From NCBI RefSeq assembly GCF_000174775.1, contig NZ_ACLR01000034.1:1-64000 (forward strand): a DNA stretch of 64,000 nucleotides. The letters are read 5' to 3'. Each line of letters opens with the position of its first letter. The first letter of the stretch is position 1. The DNA is from Porphyromonas uenonis 60-3. GTDB taxonomy: Bacteria; Bacteroidota; Bacteroidia; Bacteroidales; Porphyromonadaceae. Below, piece by piece: positions 53,273-61,337 of the stretch. Below the pieces are notes generated by a model. The model was not told where the DNA came from. It did no database searches and worked only from the letters and a program-made list of their open reading frames with translations. The position numbers and the translations under genes are program-made.

Positions 53273-53902
53273 ATGAAAGCAACAAACCATACCTTCACCG
53301 CTCTTGTGACGCTTGTTCTGATGCTTCTCCTAGGGCAGGGCGTCCTGACTAGCTGTCGAGATAAGCAGCACATCAAGTCGCTCTCGGAGATGCTACGTGA
53401 CGAGCAGAAGATAATTGACAACTTCATTCAGGAGCAAGGGATGAATGTGCAGGAGGGCGTCGAGGAGCAGCGCGAGTTTGACCCAGGCGTGTGGTACAAG
53501 TTCCCCAACGGGGTCTACATGCAGGTCCTCGACAAAGGAGCTGAGCTGGCGACGCCTGAGCGGACGCGTGTCATGCTGCGGATGAAAGGTCGCTTCATCG
53601 CACCAGAGTACAACCCCTCTTTCGACAATCTCTCTAAGGGCTACCAGCAGTCCACGGAGTTTATCTACATTAACTCACGCGACCGCAACGGCTCTATCCA
53701 CTACAAGCTGATCCAAGAGCAGTTTGGTCACTCGATCGACGCACTGATGTGTGAGGGTATCGCCTATCCGCTCACGATGGTGGGCAATGGCGCTAAGATA
53801 CGTCTCCTCATCCCCTTCCTCCTCGGGCCAAACATAGCGTACAATGCGGGTGCCCCAATGTATTGCGAGGAGGTCTGGTACCAGTTTGTCGAGGAGTCTT
53901 AG
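53273..53902 (+). CDS. DUF4827-like lipoprotein
   Basis: 209 residues. Signal peptide with lipobox ending at Cys28 (VLTSC), an amphipathic helical stretch (KSLSEMLRDEQKIIDNFIQ), then a beta-rich domain with a C-terminal GNGAKIRLLIPFLLGPN motif that recalls FKBP-type folds. DUF4827 by pattern recall; members are found next to a phosphohexomutase gene in other Bacteroidales, as here. Function unknown. A few TTAGAGA-type heptads lie in the 32-nt gap upstream. Confidence 0.8.
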   Translation: MKATNHTFTALVTLVLMLLLGQGVLTSCRDKQHIKSLSEMLRDEQKIIDNFIQEQGMNVQEGVEEQREFDPGVWYKFPNGVYMQVLDKGAELATPERTRVMLRMKGRFIAPEYNPSFDNLSKGYQQSTEFIYINSRDRNGSIHYKLIQEQFGHSIDALMCEGIAYPLTMVGNGAKIRLLIPFLLGPNIAYNAGAPMYCEEVWYQFVEES

Positions 53903-53912
53903 CCTTATCCAG

Positions 53913-53920
53913 TATCTTTG
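53913..53920 (+). promoter_or_regulatory. phosphohexomutase promoter -7 box
   Basis: TATCTTTG matches TAnnTTTG, about 56 nt before the ATG. A TTTG at 53885-53888 is 24 nt upstream, a little long. Confidence 0.5.
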
Positions 53921-53975
53921 GCGCTAGTATGCACAAGCTACTCGTTTTTTCCCAACAACACACTTAATCAAAACT

Positions 53976-55373
53976 ATGACGGTCATCAAATCAATCTCAG
54001 GAATACGCGGTACTGTCGGGGGCTCTCTGACGGACGGCTTCAACCCACTGACGATAGCGCACTTTGTCGTGGGATATGCACAGCACATCAAGCTATACGA
54101 GTCTATCAGTAGACCAACTATTGTGGTGGGGCGCGATGCTCGCCTATCGGGCGAGATGGTTCAGCAGGTGGTCATCGGCACGCTCCTCGGTATGGGTTGC
54201 GATGTAATCAACATTGGTCTGGCTACGACTCCGACCACTGAGATGGCTGTCCTAGGGCATCGTGCTGACGGTGGCATCATCATCACCGCTTCGCACAACC
54301 CAATACAGTGGAATGCGCTGAAGTTCCTCGGGAGCGATGGCACTTTCCTCAATGTGGATCGTGGCAACGAGGTGCTGCGTCTCTCGGAGGATCACACGGT
54401 TCCCTTTGCTTCGGTAGAAGACTTGGGACAAGTCATCTCGACCGACTCCTATCTGCAGAAGCATATTGACGCAATCCTCGCACTGCCCGAAGTGGATGTG
54501 GAGGCTATCCGCAAAGCTGAGCTGACGGTCGCCTACGATCCGATCAATTCGGTCGGCGCTATCGCTCTGCCTCCGCTCTTTGAGGCGCTTGGCGTCAAGG
54601 AGTGGAGAGGAATCAACGACACGCCCGACGGAAAGTTTGCCCACAATCCCGAGCCACTGCCTAGTCACCTCGTGGATCTTTGCGAATTGGTGCGCATAGC
54701 ACGTGCCGATGTGGGCTTTTCGGTAGATCCAGACGTGGATCGCTTAGCGATCATTGACGAGACGGGCCACCCCTTTGGCGAGGAGTACACACTGGTCTCT
54801 GTCGCTGACTACCTCCTCGGCTATCATGAGGGAGGGAACACGGTCTCTAACATGAGTTCGACACGTGCTCTGCGAGACATTACCGAGCAGCATGGCGGAA
54901 GCTACACGCCCGCAGCTGTTGGCGAGGTCAACGTGGTCAAGCGTATGCGAGAGACCGACGCACTCATCGGTGGCGAAGGCAACGGTGGCGTCATCTATCC
55001 TCGTCTGCATGCTGGACGCGATGCGCTCGTTGGCATTGCGCTCTTCCTAACTCACTTGGCGAAGAGTGGCGAGACGGTGAGCCAGCTACGTAAGCGCTAC
55101 CCCGACTACGCCATGTGTAAGCGTCGTGTGGAGCTACCTGCGGGCACTGACGTGACGGCTCTCTTCGCCACTCTGGAGCGTGAGGTCGCTTCGCTGAAGC
55201 CCCTGACGGAGGATGGACTGAAGATTGACTTTGACAACTCGTGGGTGCAGGTACGTCCCAGCAATACGGAGCCGATCGTCCGTGTCTACACGGAGGCTCC
55301 TACGGAAGAGGCTGCCTCTGCGCTGGCTGATGAGTACGTCTCGCTCGTGGAGCAGCAACTCGCTCGCAAGTAG
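53976..55373 (+). CDS. Phosphoglucosamine mutase / phosphomannomutase family
   Basis: Alpha-D-phosphohexomutase of 465 residues. Motifs: SGIRGTVGGSLT at the N-terminus, catalytic-serine loop TASHNPIQWNALKF, metal loop VDPDVDRLAI, sugar-binding GEGNGGVIYP and phosphate-binding RPSNTEPIVRVY. The GEGNG loop and IRGTVG start fit the Bacteroidetes phosphoglucosamine mutase group feeding peptidoglycan and lipopolysaccharide synthesis, but substrate preference is not provable here. rlmD starts 3 nt downstream. Confidence 0.9.
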   Translation: MTVIKSISGIRGTVGGSLTDGFNPLTIAHFVVGYAQHIKLYESISRPTIVVGRDARLSGEMVQQVVIGTLLGMGCDVINIGLATTPTTEMAVLGHRADGGIIITASHNPIQWNALKFLGSDGTFLNVDRGNEVLRLSEDHTVPFASVEDLGQVISTDSYLQKHIDAILALPEVDVEAIRKAELTVAYDPINSVGAIALPPLFEALGVKEWRGINDTPDGKFAHNPEPLPSHLVDLCELVRIARADVGFSVDPDVDRLAIIDETGHPFGEEYTLVSVADYLLGYHEGGNTVSNMSSTRALRDITEQHGGSYTPAAVGEVNVVKRMRETDALIGGEGNGGVIYPRLHAGRDALVGIALFLTHLAKSGETVSQLRKRYPDYAMCKRRVELPAGTDVTALFATLEREVASLKPLTEDGLKIDFDNSWVQVRPSNTEPIVRVYTEAPTEEAASALADEYVSLVEQQLARK

Positions 55374-55376
55374 CCT

Positions 55377-56847
55377 ATGGCAAGAAAACGCAAAGAGCCG
55401 AGATATCTGGACGATGTACTCATCGAGCGGATGGGTGCCGAGGGACAATGCGTAGCACATGTCGAGGACAAGGTGCTCTTCGTCCCTTATGCAGCGCCAG
55501 GCGACCGTTGTCGCATACGTGTCGGTCGCTCCAAGCGAAGCTATATGTTGGGCACCATCGAGGAGCTCCTGGAGCCTTCGCCACTACGTGTGGAGCCTCG
55601 TTGCGAAGTCTTCGGAGCGTGTGGCGGGTGCAAGTGGCAACAGCTACCTTACGACGAGCAGCTCCGTGGTAAGTCGCAACAAGCCGCAGACGCCATGACG
55701 CGCATCGGACATATAGCCATTGAGCACACCGAGCCGATCGTAGGATGCGAGGATCCGTGGCACTACCGCAACAAGGTCGAGTTTACCTTTAGCAAAAAGC
55801 GTTGGCTCACCGAGGAGGAGCTCAAAAGCCTTCCCGAGGAAGCGAGCGAACAAGAGCTTTGTGGGGTAGGCTTTCACAAGGCGGGAATGTTTGACAAGGT
55901 ACTAGACCTGCATGGCGTGACCTGTCAGATAGCCGACCCGATAGCTTCGGAGATTCGAGACTATCTCAACGACTACTGCCTGGCGCGCTGGGAGGAGTAC
56001 CCTTACTATGACCAGAGAGCGCACGAAGGCGTGATGCGAACGCTCCTAATCCGCACCACAACGCTGGGCGGGCTGATGGTTTTGATCGCCTTTGCCGAGG
56101 GAACGGAGGAGCTACGCGTGCAACTGCTAGAAGCGCTGCGTGAGCGCTTTCCCCAGATCACGTCGCTCTACTATATGGTCAATACGAAGTTTAACGACAG
56201 CCTCGCCGATCTCCCGGCGCAGCTCTACAGCGGTGCGCCATACATCGAGGAGAATATGCACGGTCTGCGCTATCGTATCGGCCCTAAGTCCTTCTACCAG
56301 ACGAATAGTCGTCAGGCGGAGCGACTCTACGAGAAGGTGCGCGAATACGCTCAGCTCAAGGGCGATGAAGTGGTCTACGATCTCTACACAGGCGCTGGGA
56401 CGATTGCCAACTACTTGGCACAAAGCTGTCGCTCTGTCATCGGGATCGAGTATGTGCCAGAGGCTGTCGAGGATGCTTTTGTCAATAGAGATCAGAACGG
56501 GATCACGAACGCTACCTTCTACGCAGGCGATATGAAGGCGATCCTGACCGATGACTTCGTCGCAGCGCATGGTCGTCCTGATGTTCTGGTGACCGACCCG
56601 CCACGTGCAGGTATGGATGCGCCCGTCGTGGAGGTGATCCTGCGGGCGGCTCCTCAGCGCATCGTCTACGTCAGCTGCAATCCAGCGACACAAGCCCGAG
56701 ACTTAGCGCTCCTCATGGCTGAGGGGCAGTACAGAGCCGTGAAGGCTTGCGCTGTTGACATGTTCCCCCATACGCATCACGTGGAGACGGTAGCTCTGTT
56801 GTCCAAACTAAATACAGAACATCATTTAGATATAGAAATAGGGGAAG

Positions 56848-56858
<11 letters not shown>
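55377..56858 (+). CDS. rlmD: 23S rRNA (uracil-1939-C5)-methyltransferase RlmD
   Basis: SAM-dependent m5U methylation of 23S rRNA. The 493-residue protein has an N-terminal TRAM domain, an iron-sulfur cluster motif CEVFGACGGCKWQQ (Cys76, 82, 85), SAM motif YDLYTGAGTIANYLA, and catalytic motifs TDPPRAGMD and YVSCNPATQARDL. Oddity: from about VETVALLSKL onward the last 15-20 codons switch to AT-rich usage (AAT ACA GAA CAT TTA) and overlap the next, AT-rich gene by 11 nt, so the C-terminus looks replaced by foreign DNA while the frame is kept. Confidence 0.9.
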
Positions 56859-57327
<469 letters not shown>

Positions 57328-57335
57328 TTACAGTC

Positions 57336-57400
57336 GATATGTTCCTACAAACGAGAGCCAATCTTTGATATGTTTCCATCTACGAGCGTGGATATGTTCC
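57336..57400 (+). repeat. three imperfect GATATGTTCC repeats
   Basis: GATATGTTCC at 57336-57345, GATATGTTTCC at 57367-57377 and GATATGTTCC at 57391-57400, spaced 31 and 24 nt, just past the AT-rich gene. Possibly binding sites or a remnant of the incoming DNA. The rest of 57328-57631 holds no gene I can support; a TAACTTCGC box near 57490 is a weak promoter candidate for the next gene. Confidence 0.5.
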
Positions 57401-57631
57401 CCATAACCATAGGGGTTGAGCATGTGGTGCTACTGGAGCGTACTGAGTAGCAGGAGAAGAGCGCATAGGATCGAATAGTAAGAATTGCTTAACTTCGCAC
57501 AAGAAACGGCAGATTACAGCGCCCATCGCCAAAAGCATCGTCAGTCGCTTACGACTAAGTCTGGATATGCCTCTGGACACTGTATGAAGACAAGTCATAT
57601 ATCCCAACTCTAATCACAAAACATATAGACT

Positions 57632-58165
57632 ATGAAACAGTACTATCTCGTCATCAATGGGGAGAAGAGCGGTCCATTCACCATTGACCAGTTGACTACT
57701 CAGCAGGTTACCCCTCAGACGCCCGTGTGGACAGAGGGTATGAGTGACTGGGTACCAGCACAGCAGGTTGCTGAGCTGAGCTCGCTCTTTGCATCACAAG
57801 CTCCTATACCAGAAGCATCCCAGCCTACAGCCACACCACAGGCTCCAGCCTACAATGCTGCTCCAGCCTATGGTAATCCTCAGCCTCAGGCACCTAACAC
57901 GCAGGTTGTTCCTCCCAATTACCTTGTTTGGAGTATTCTAGTGACGCTCTTCTGCTGTATACCAGGAGGTGTCGTTGCTATCGTCTACTCTACACAGGTC
58001 TCCTCTCGCTTCCAGCAAGGCGACTACGCAGGTGCTAATGAATCCAGCCGTAACGCTCGCAAGTGGGTGATTATATCAGCCATTGCTGCAGCTGCTGTTT
58101 GGGTCATATACTTTATCATACTTGCTGTCACGGGAGCTTCTATCCTTGCCCTCAGTCAGTACTAG
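57632..58165 (+). CDS. GYF_2 (DUF4339) plus CD225-type membrane protein
   Basis: 177 residues in three parts: an N-terminal GYF_2 domain (about 1-55: YYLVINGEKSGPFTIDQL ... VWTEGMSDWVPAQQV), a Pro/Gln/Ala-rich linker (about 58-92), and a C-terminal CD225/dispanin-like region (about 93-177) with two membrane helices and the conserved segment CCIPGGVVAIVYSTQV ... GANESSRNARKWVIIS. Likely inner-membrane, with the GYF_2 domain in the cytoplasm. Function unknown. Followed by a GC-rich hairpin. Confidence 0.88.
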   Translation: MKQYYLVINGEKSGPFTIDQLTTQQVTPQTPVWTEGMSDWVPAQQVAELSSLFASQAPIPEASQPTATPQAPAYNAAPAYGNPQPQAPNTQVVPPNYLVWSILVTLFCCIPGGVVAIVYSTQVSSRFQQGDYAGANESSRNARKWVIISAIAAAAVWVIYFIILAVTGASILALSQY

Positions 58166-58192
58166 TAGATACTATAGTATCACTCATATAAA

Positions 58193-58224
58193 GAGAGGGA
58201 GTCCCCGTGGTGGGGCTCCCTCTC
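58193..58224 (+). terminator. hairpin after the GYF_2/CD225 gene
   Basis: GAGAGGGAGtCCCC (58193-58206) pairs with GGGGcTCCCTCTC (ending 58224); only a weak T-rich tract follows, so termination efficiency is uncertain. 58225-58426 contains no gene. Confidence 0.65.
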
Positions 58225-58426
58225 GTCGCTTCTGTTCAATTTACAACTAAAACTAATCACAAAACAGTCTTGCCACACGGTCCCTCTCGGGCTCTCCGTG
58301 TATGGAGCGTGTACGGTACTCACGTATGGTCGCGCTTCGCAAGTTGCTACAGTAACGTGTAGCCCGTTTGTAGGTTCTTACTGAAAGGTTAAGTATAAAT
58401 GGGTCTGGAGTGCAGACGGCGAGTCG

Positions 58427-58957
58427 CTACTTGCGCCTGCGATTGTCTTGGGTGACCGCCTTTTCGAGCTGTCGGCGGGAGAAGCTCCCCGAGAAATTGA
58501 TCACCGTGTACTCGTCATCGCCCGAGACGAACATGTATAGCTCGGAGGCGTTGTCTCCTTGTATCTGGCCGATCAAGTTGACGACTCCGTCATCGTTCTT
58601 GACATACATCAGCTGCTCCAGGTCCGAGCGGCGTAGTTCGATGATTGGAGCGAAGGTACGACGTATCTCTTGTATCGCCTTGCGGTCAGAGGCGGTGTAA
58701 ATATGTATCGACGTGATGCCGTCCATGATGCCCGCCATAGACTCTGCGCCGTCTATCCTGAGACTCGCCTTGGGGACACTCTGGAGCATTGCGGGGGAGA
58801 TGTATATGACATCCACATTCTTGATCTCCATGAGCCTAGAGGTATTGACACGTGTACGAGCCGAGTGTCGCTGCGCCGATGTGGGTAGTCCCAGCAGGAG
58901 AAGCATCGTGAGGGTCAAGAGGCTCAGGCGTGAGATATGAGTAATGTATGCTTTCAT
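58427..58957 (-). CDS. DUF4252-family exported protein
   Basis: 176 residues with a signal peptide (about 1-28, ending TSAQ), then a mixed alpha/beta domain: VDVIYISPAMLQSVP, MAGIMDGITSIHIYTA, LMYVKNDDGVVNLIGQ and FVSGDDEYTVINFSG. The pattern matches DUF4252, small exported proteins often encoded next to ECF sigma factors in Bacteroidetes, as here. Function unknown; probably a target or sensor component of the system. Third gene of the sigma operon, 76 nt after the anti-sigma candidate. Confidence 0.82.
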   Translation of the reverse strand: MKAYITHISRLSLLTLTMLLLLGLPTSAQRHSARTRVNTSRLMEIKNVDVIYISPAMLQSVPKASLRIDGAESMAGIMDGITSIHIYTASDRKAIQEIRRTFAPIIELRRSDLEQLMYVKNDDGVVNLIGQIQGDNASELYMFVSGDDEYTVINFSGSFSRRQLEKAVTQDNRRRK

Positions 58958-59033
58958 AGTCTATATGACTGTATCAAGGGGATTCTATATATAAGTCGTT
59001 TGAGAGGACGAATTGTTGCAGTCGTGGGTAAAA

Positions 59034-59558
59034 TCAATCGCCCGTCAGGGTCCATCCATCCTCTGTGACAAAGGGAATCTTCTCCATCGAGTTCTGGTAA
59101 GAGTCCTGCAGGCGACCAAAGAGCTCGCCGATCTCATCGTTTTGCTCAGAGCAGAGCTGCATGCAGTCGCCCAGCTTGGTAAAAGCTGCGAGCGCATACT
59201 CATTGACCTGCTCCTGCGGTATCGGCTGACCATTGCGCAGGGATAGCTCCGCCTGTCGGCTGTTGCGTCCCCACTGGAAGACGGAGACCCCTACACCGCC
59301 GATGAGTAGCACAGCAGCCGCAACGGCGTACTTGCGCACCCATACCCGCCAGCGAGGGGTGGGGGCTGGTGCTGCACTCCGCGTCTCTGTGGCAGCACGC
59401 TGTAGGGTAGCCTCTAGGAGCATGCGATCGGCATAGTATGGCGATCCTGGCTGCTCCTGTAGGAGTGCTAGGTAGAGTACGAACTCCTCGTCGGGCGTAG
59501 TCGTCCCGTCGTAGTAGCGCTCTAGTAGCTGGTCTATGTCGTGTGATGAATGTATCAT
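59034..59558 (-). CDS. Candidate membrane anti-sigma factor
   Basis: 174 residues. An N-terminal cytoplasmic part (IDQLLERYYDGTTTPDEEFVLYLALL) resembles anti-sigma/zf-HC2-like helices without the zinc ligands; one membrane helix lies at about 73-92 (YAVAAAVLLIGGVGVSVFQW); the C-terminal part is periplasmic with two Cys (GDCMQLCSEQ). Position directly after an ECF sigma gene (38 nt) and the single-helix plan support the role; there is no sequence match I can cite. Confidence 0.7.
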   Translation of the reverse strand: MIHSSHDIDQLLERYYDGTTTPDEEFVLYLALLQEQPGSPYYADRMLLEATLQRAATETRSAAPAPTPRWRVWVRKYAVAAAVLLIGGVGVSVFQWGRNSRQAELSLRNGQPIPQEQVNEYALAAFTKLGDCMQLCSEQNDEIGELFGRLQDSYQNSMEKIPFVTEDGWTLTGD

Positions 59559-59596
59559 AGTGGCTTCTGTATTCTATATATAATAAGGTGTGCGGA

Positions 59597-60112
59597 TCAC
59601 TCCCGCATATCTGCAAAAAGCTTTCGTGCCTCCTTGCGTAGACGTGATATCATCGATCGGACGGTCACCTCTTGTAGTCCCATGCGCTGAGCAGTCTCAT
59701 CATTGGTGAGCATCATCTCCTGTCGCAGTCGCCACACCTCTTGCTGCTGCTCGGGCAGGGTCGCGATCCAGTCGTTGATGCGAGTGAGTTGCTCCTGAGC
59801 TATAAGATCCTCCTGTGGGGTCGTAGTGACCAGTGGCATCTCTAGCTCTGTAGGCTCCTCCGCATTGCGCAGGCGCTGTGCCGGCGCACGGAGTGTGTCG
59901 ATGCATTTGTTGCGAGCGATGCGGATGGCGTAAGCCTTAGGCGATGCGACCTCATCTAGATGTGCGCGCTGCTCCCAGAGCTTCAGTAGCACATCTTGGG
60001 TCACATCCTCCGCCTCCATCTCATTGGATAGGAGAGCCATACAGACCTGTAGGATCGTCGGCCGTAGGGGGACGTAGGTCTGTATGAAAGTGGCTCCATC
60101 CATTGTAATCAC
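59597..60112 (-). CDS. ECF-type RNA polymerase sigma factor
   Basis: 171 residues with sigma region 2 (about 20-85: LSNEMEAEDVTQDVLLKLWEQRAHL ... YAIRIARNKCIDTLR) and region 4 (about 115-165: LPEQQQEVWRLRQEMMLTNDETAQRMGLQEVTVRSMISRLRKEARK). No extra domain. First gene of a sigma / anti-sigma / DUF4252 operon, so it probably controls its own operon in response to an envelope signal. The start could be Met1 or Met4. Confidence 0.9.
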   Translation of the reverse strand: MITMDGATFIQTYVPLRPTILQVCMALLSNEMEAEDVTQDVLLKLWEQRAHLDEVASPKAYAIRIARNKCIDTLRAPAQRLRNAEEPTELEMPLVTTTPQEDLIAQEQLTRINDWIATLPEQQQEVWRLRQEMMLTNDETAQRMGLQEVTVRSMISRLRKEARKLFADMRE

Positions 60113-60278
60113 TGTAAACTAAAAACTACTCAATGTATAACTGTATGACGCTCGGACCAACGGTCCAGAAGAGTGCCTTACACCTATAAGACGAGTGAGT
60201 CGCCGAAATGTTGCAGCGCATCAACTCTCGAATTATAAAGTGTTGCGAAAGCTGACACATTGAGCCTGAAAATCCGAC

Positions 60279-60441
60279 GCCTCGGGAGGAATTTGCGAAT
60301 AGCTCGGTAGCAAATAAAAATTCTCCACGGAACCGGCAAATAAAAGTTCGGAAGAATGAAATGAAAGTTCGGAAGAATGAAATCAAAGTTCCGAAGAATT
60401 TTTCTATTCCTCCGTGGAGGATTTCAAATTCCTCGGGAGGA
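60279..60441 (-). repeat. mosaic palindromic element, copy 7
   Basis: Reverse orientation. Core of three 21-bp repeats at about 60337-60399, arms TCTCCACGGA (60321-60330) and CCTCCGTGGAGG (60409-60420). The outer ends GGGAGGAATT and AATTCCTCGGGAGG pair as inverted repeats. Here the middle unit reads AAAGTTCGG, unlike other copies. Between the divergent sigma and hmuY-like genes; 60113-60278 shows no gene. Confidence 0.85.
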
Positions 60442-60515
60442 AATGCCGATAAACCTAGAAATTCACCGAAAGTGGCTAAGATAATTAGACATCTCTCAGC
60501 AGGTCTTAAACGAAA

Positions 60516-60533
60516 ATACCTACATGTAGGTAT
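60516..60533. promoter_or_regulatory. perfect 18-bp palindrome overlapping the hmuY-like promoter (candidate operator)
   Basis: ATACCTACATGTAGGTAT is a perfect palindrome. Its last base is the first base of the TTG element (60533-60535), so a dimeric repressor bound here would block RNA polymerase. Identity of the regulator is unknown. Confidence 0.7.
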
Positions 60534-60565
60534 TGTTACACATGCCTTTCAAACGATACCTTTGC
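60533..60565 (+). promoter_or_regulatory. hmuY-like gene promoter
   Basis: TTG at 60533-60535, a 21-nt spacer, and TACCTTTGC at 60557-60565, 40 nt before the ATG: a full consensus promoter. Confidence 0.85.
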
Positions 60566-60605
60566 AAAGCCATTTTGACTAACAATAAAAGCAATCCAAC
60601 TATTT

Positions 60606-61289
60606 ATGAAGAAACTATCACTACTGACACTCTTGGTGATGCTCCTATGTGTCGCTTGCCACAAGCCTGCGCCACAACCTGGCCATACACCAGACGATCC
60701 AGTCACTCCGCCTGCTGATCCCAAGAAAGAGTGGATGGTCAAGCGAATGACCATCGATGCGACCGACTACACCAAGTGGGTCTACCTAAACTTTACTACT
60801 GGTGAGCTGGTCCAGGTGACTGACCCTGCCAATGACCTCTCGTGGGATCTAGGACTGCACCGCTACGACTTCAAGACCAATGGTGGGGATTCGGGCAAAG
60901 GCAAGGGTGCTGCCGTGCGCATTACCAAGCAGAAGGTCCTAACCGCAGATATACCTACTCCTGAGGATAGCGAGTGGACGCTCGATCGTGAGGGGCTACT
61001 CCTGATGCAGTTTGAAGATGATGGGCTCGGCTCTCATAGGACTAAGTATGAGATGCAAGAGGCCAACTTCCTCCTCTCCTCTGAGTGCGACGGATATGGG
61101 GGCTATACCAACAAGGGCGTCATCTGGCAGGAGGGTATGCCACCTCAGGTCTACTGGGACAACGGTATCTATCTCGTCCGCTCAGCCTCTGGTGAGATAG
61201 CTCGTCTACGCGTCCTAGACTATCAGGACAACAAGAAGCACCGTGGCTACATCACCATCGAGTATGCCATACAGGTAGATAAGAAGTAG
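60606..61289 (+). CDS. HmuY-family haem-binding lipoprotein
   Basis: 227 residues. Lipobox ends at Cys18 (CVAC), followed by a Pro-rich linker, then a domain that follows P. gingivalis HmuY closely: MTIDATDYTKWVYLNFTTGE, NDLSWDLGLHRYDFKTNGGDSGKGKGAAV, and IARLRVLDYQD. HmuY scavenges haem from host proteins. Of its two haem-ligand histidines (134 and 166), the first appears as His144 (GSHRTKYEMQE); the second region reads WQEGMPPQVY with no His but Met178. The TonB receptor HmuR and other hmu genes are not adjacent; two secreted proteins follow instead. Confidence 0.85.
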   Translation: MKKLSLLTLLVMLLCVACHKPAPQPGHTPDDPVTPPADPKKEWMVKRMTIDATDYTKWVYLNFTTGELVQVTDPANDLSWDLGLHRYDFKTNGGDSGKGKGAAVRITKQKVLTADIPTPEDSEWTLDREGLLLMQFEDDGLGSHRTKYEMQEANFLLSSECDGYGGYTNKGVIWQEGMPPQVYWDNGIYLVRSASGEIARLRVLDYQDNKKHRGYITIEYAIQVDKK

Positions 61290-61337
61290 CAAACTGACGA
61301 CACACATGCTATACAAACATCAAAACGCAATCAATCA

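Noticed and set aside
57380..57607. 75-codon minus-strand frame after the AT-rich island
   Set aside because: No recognisable domain, no promoter, and it lies antisense to the leader of the GYF_2/CD225 gene. I could not tie it to a transposase remnant.
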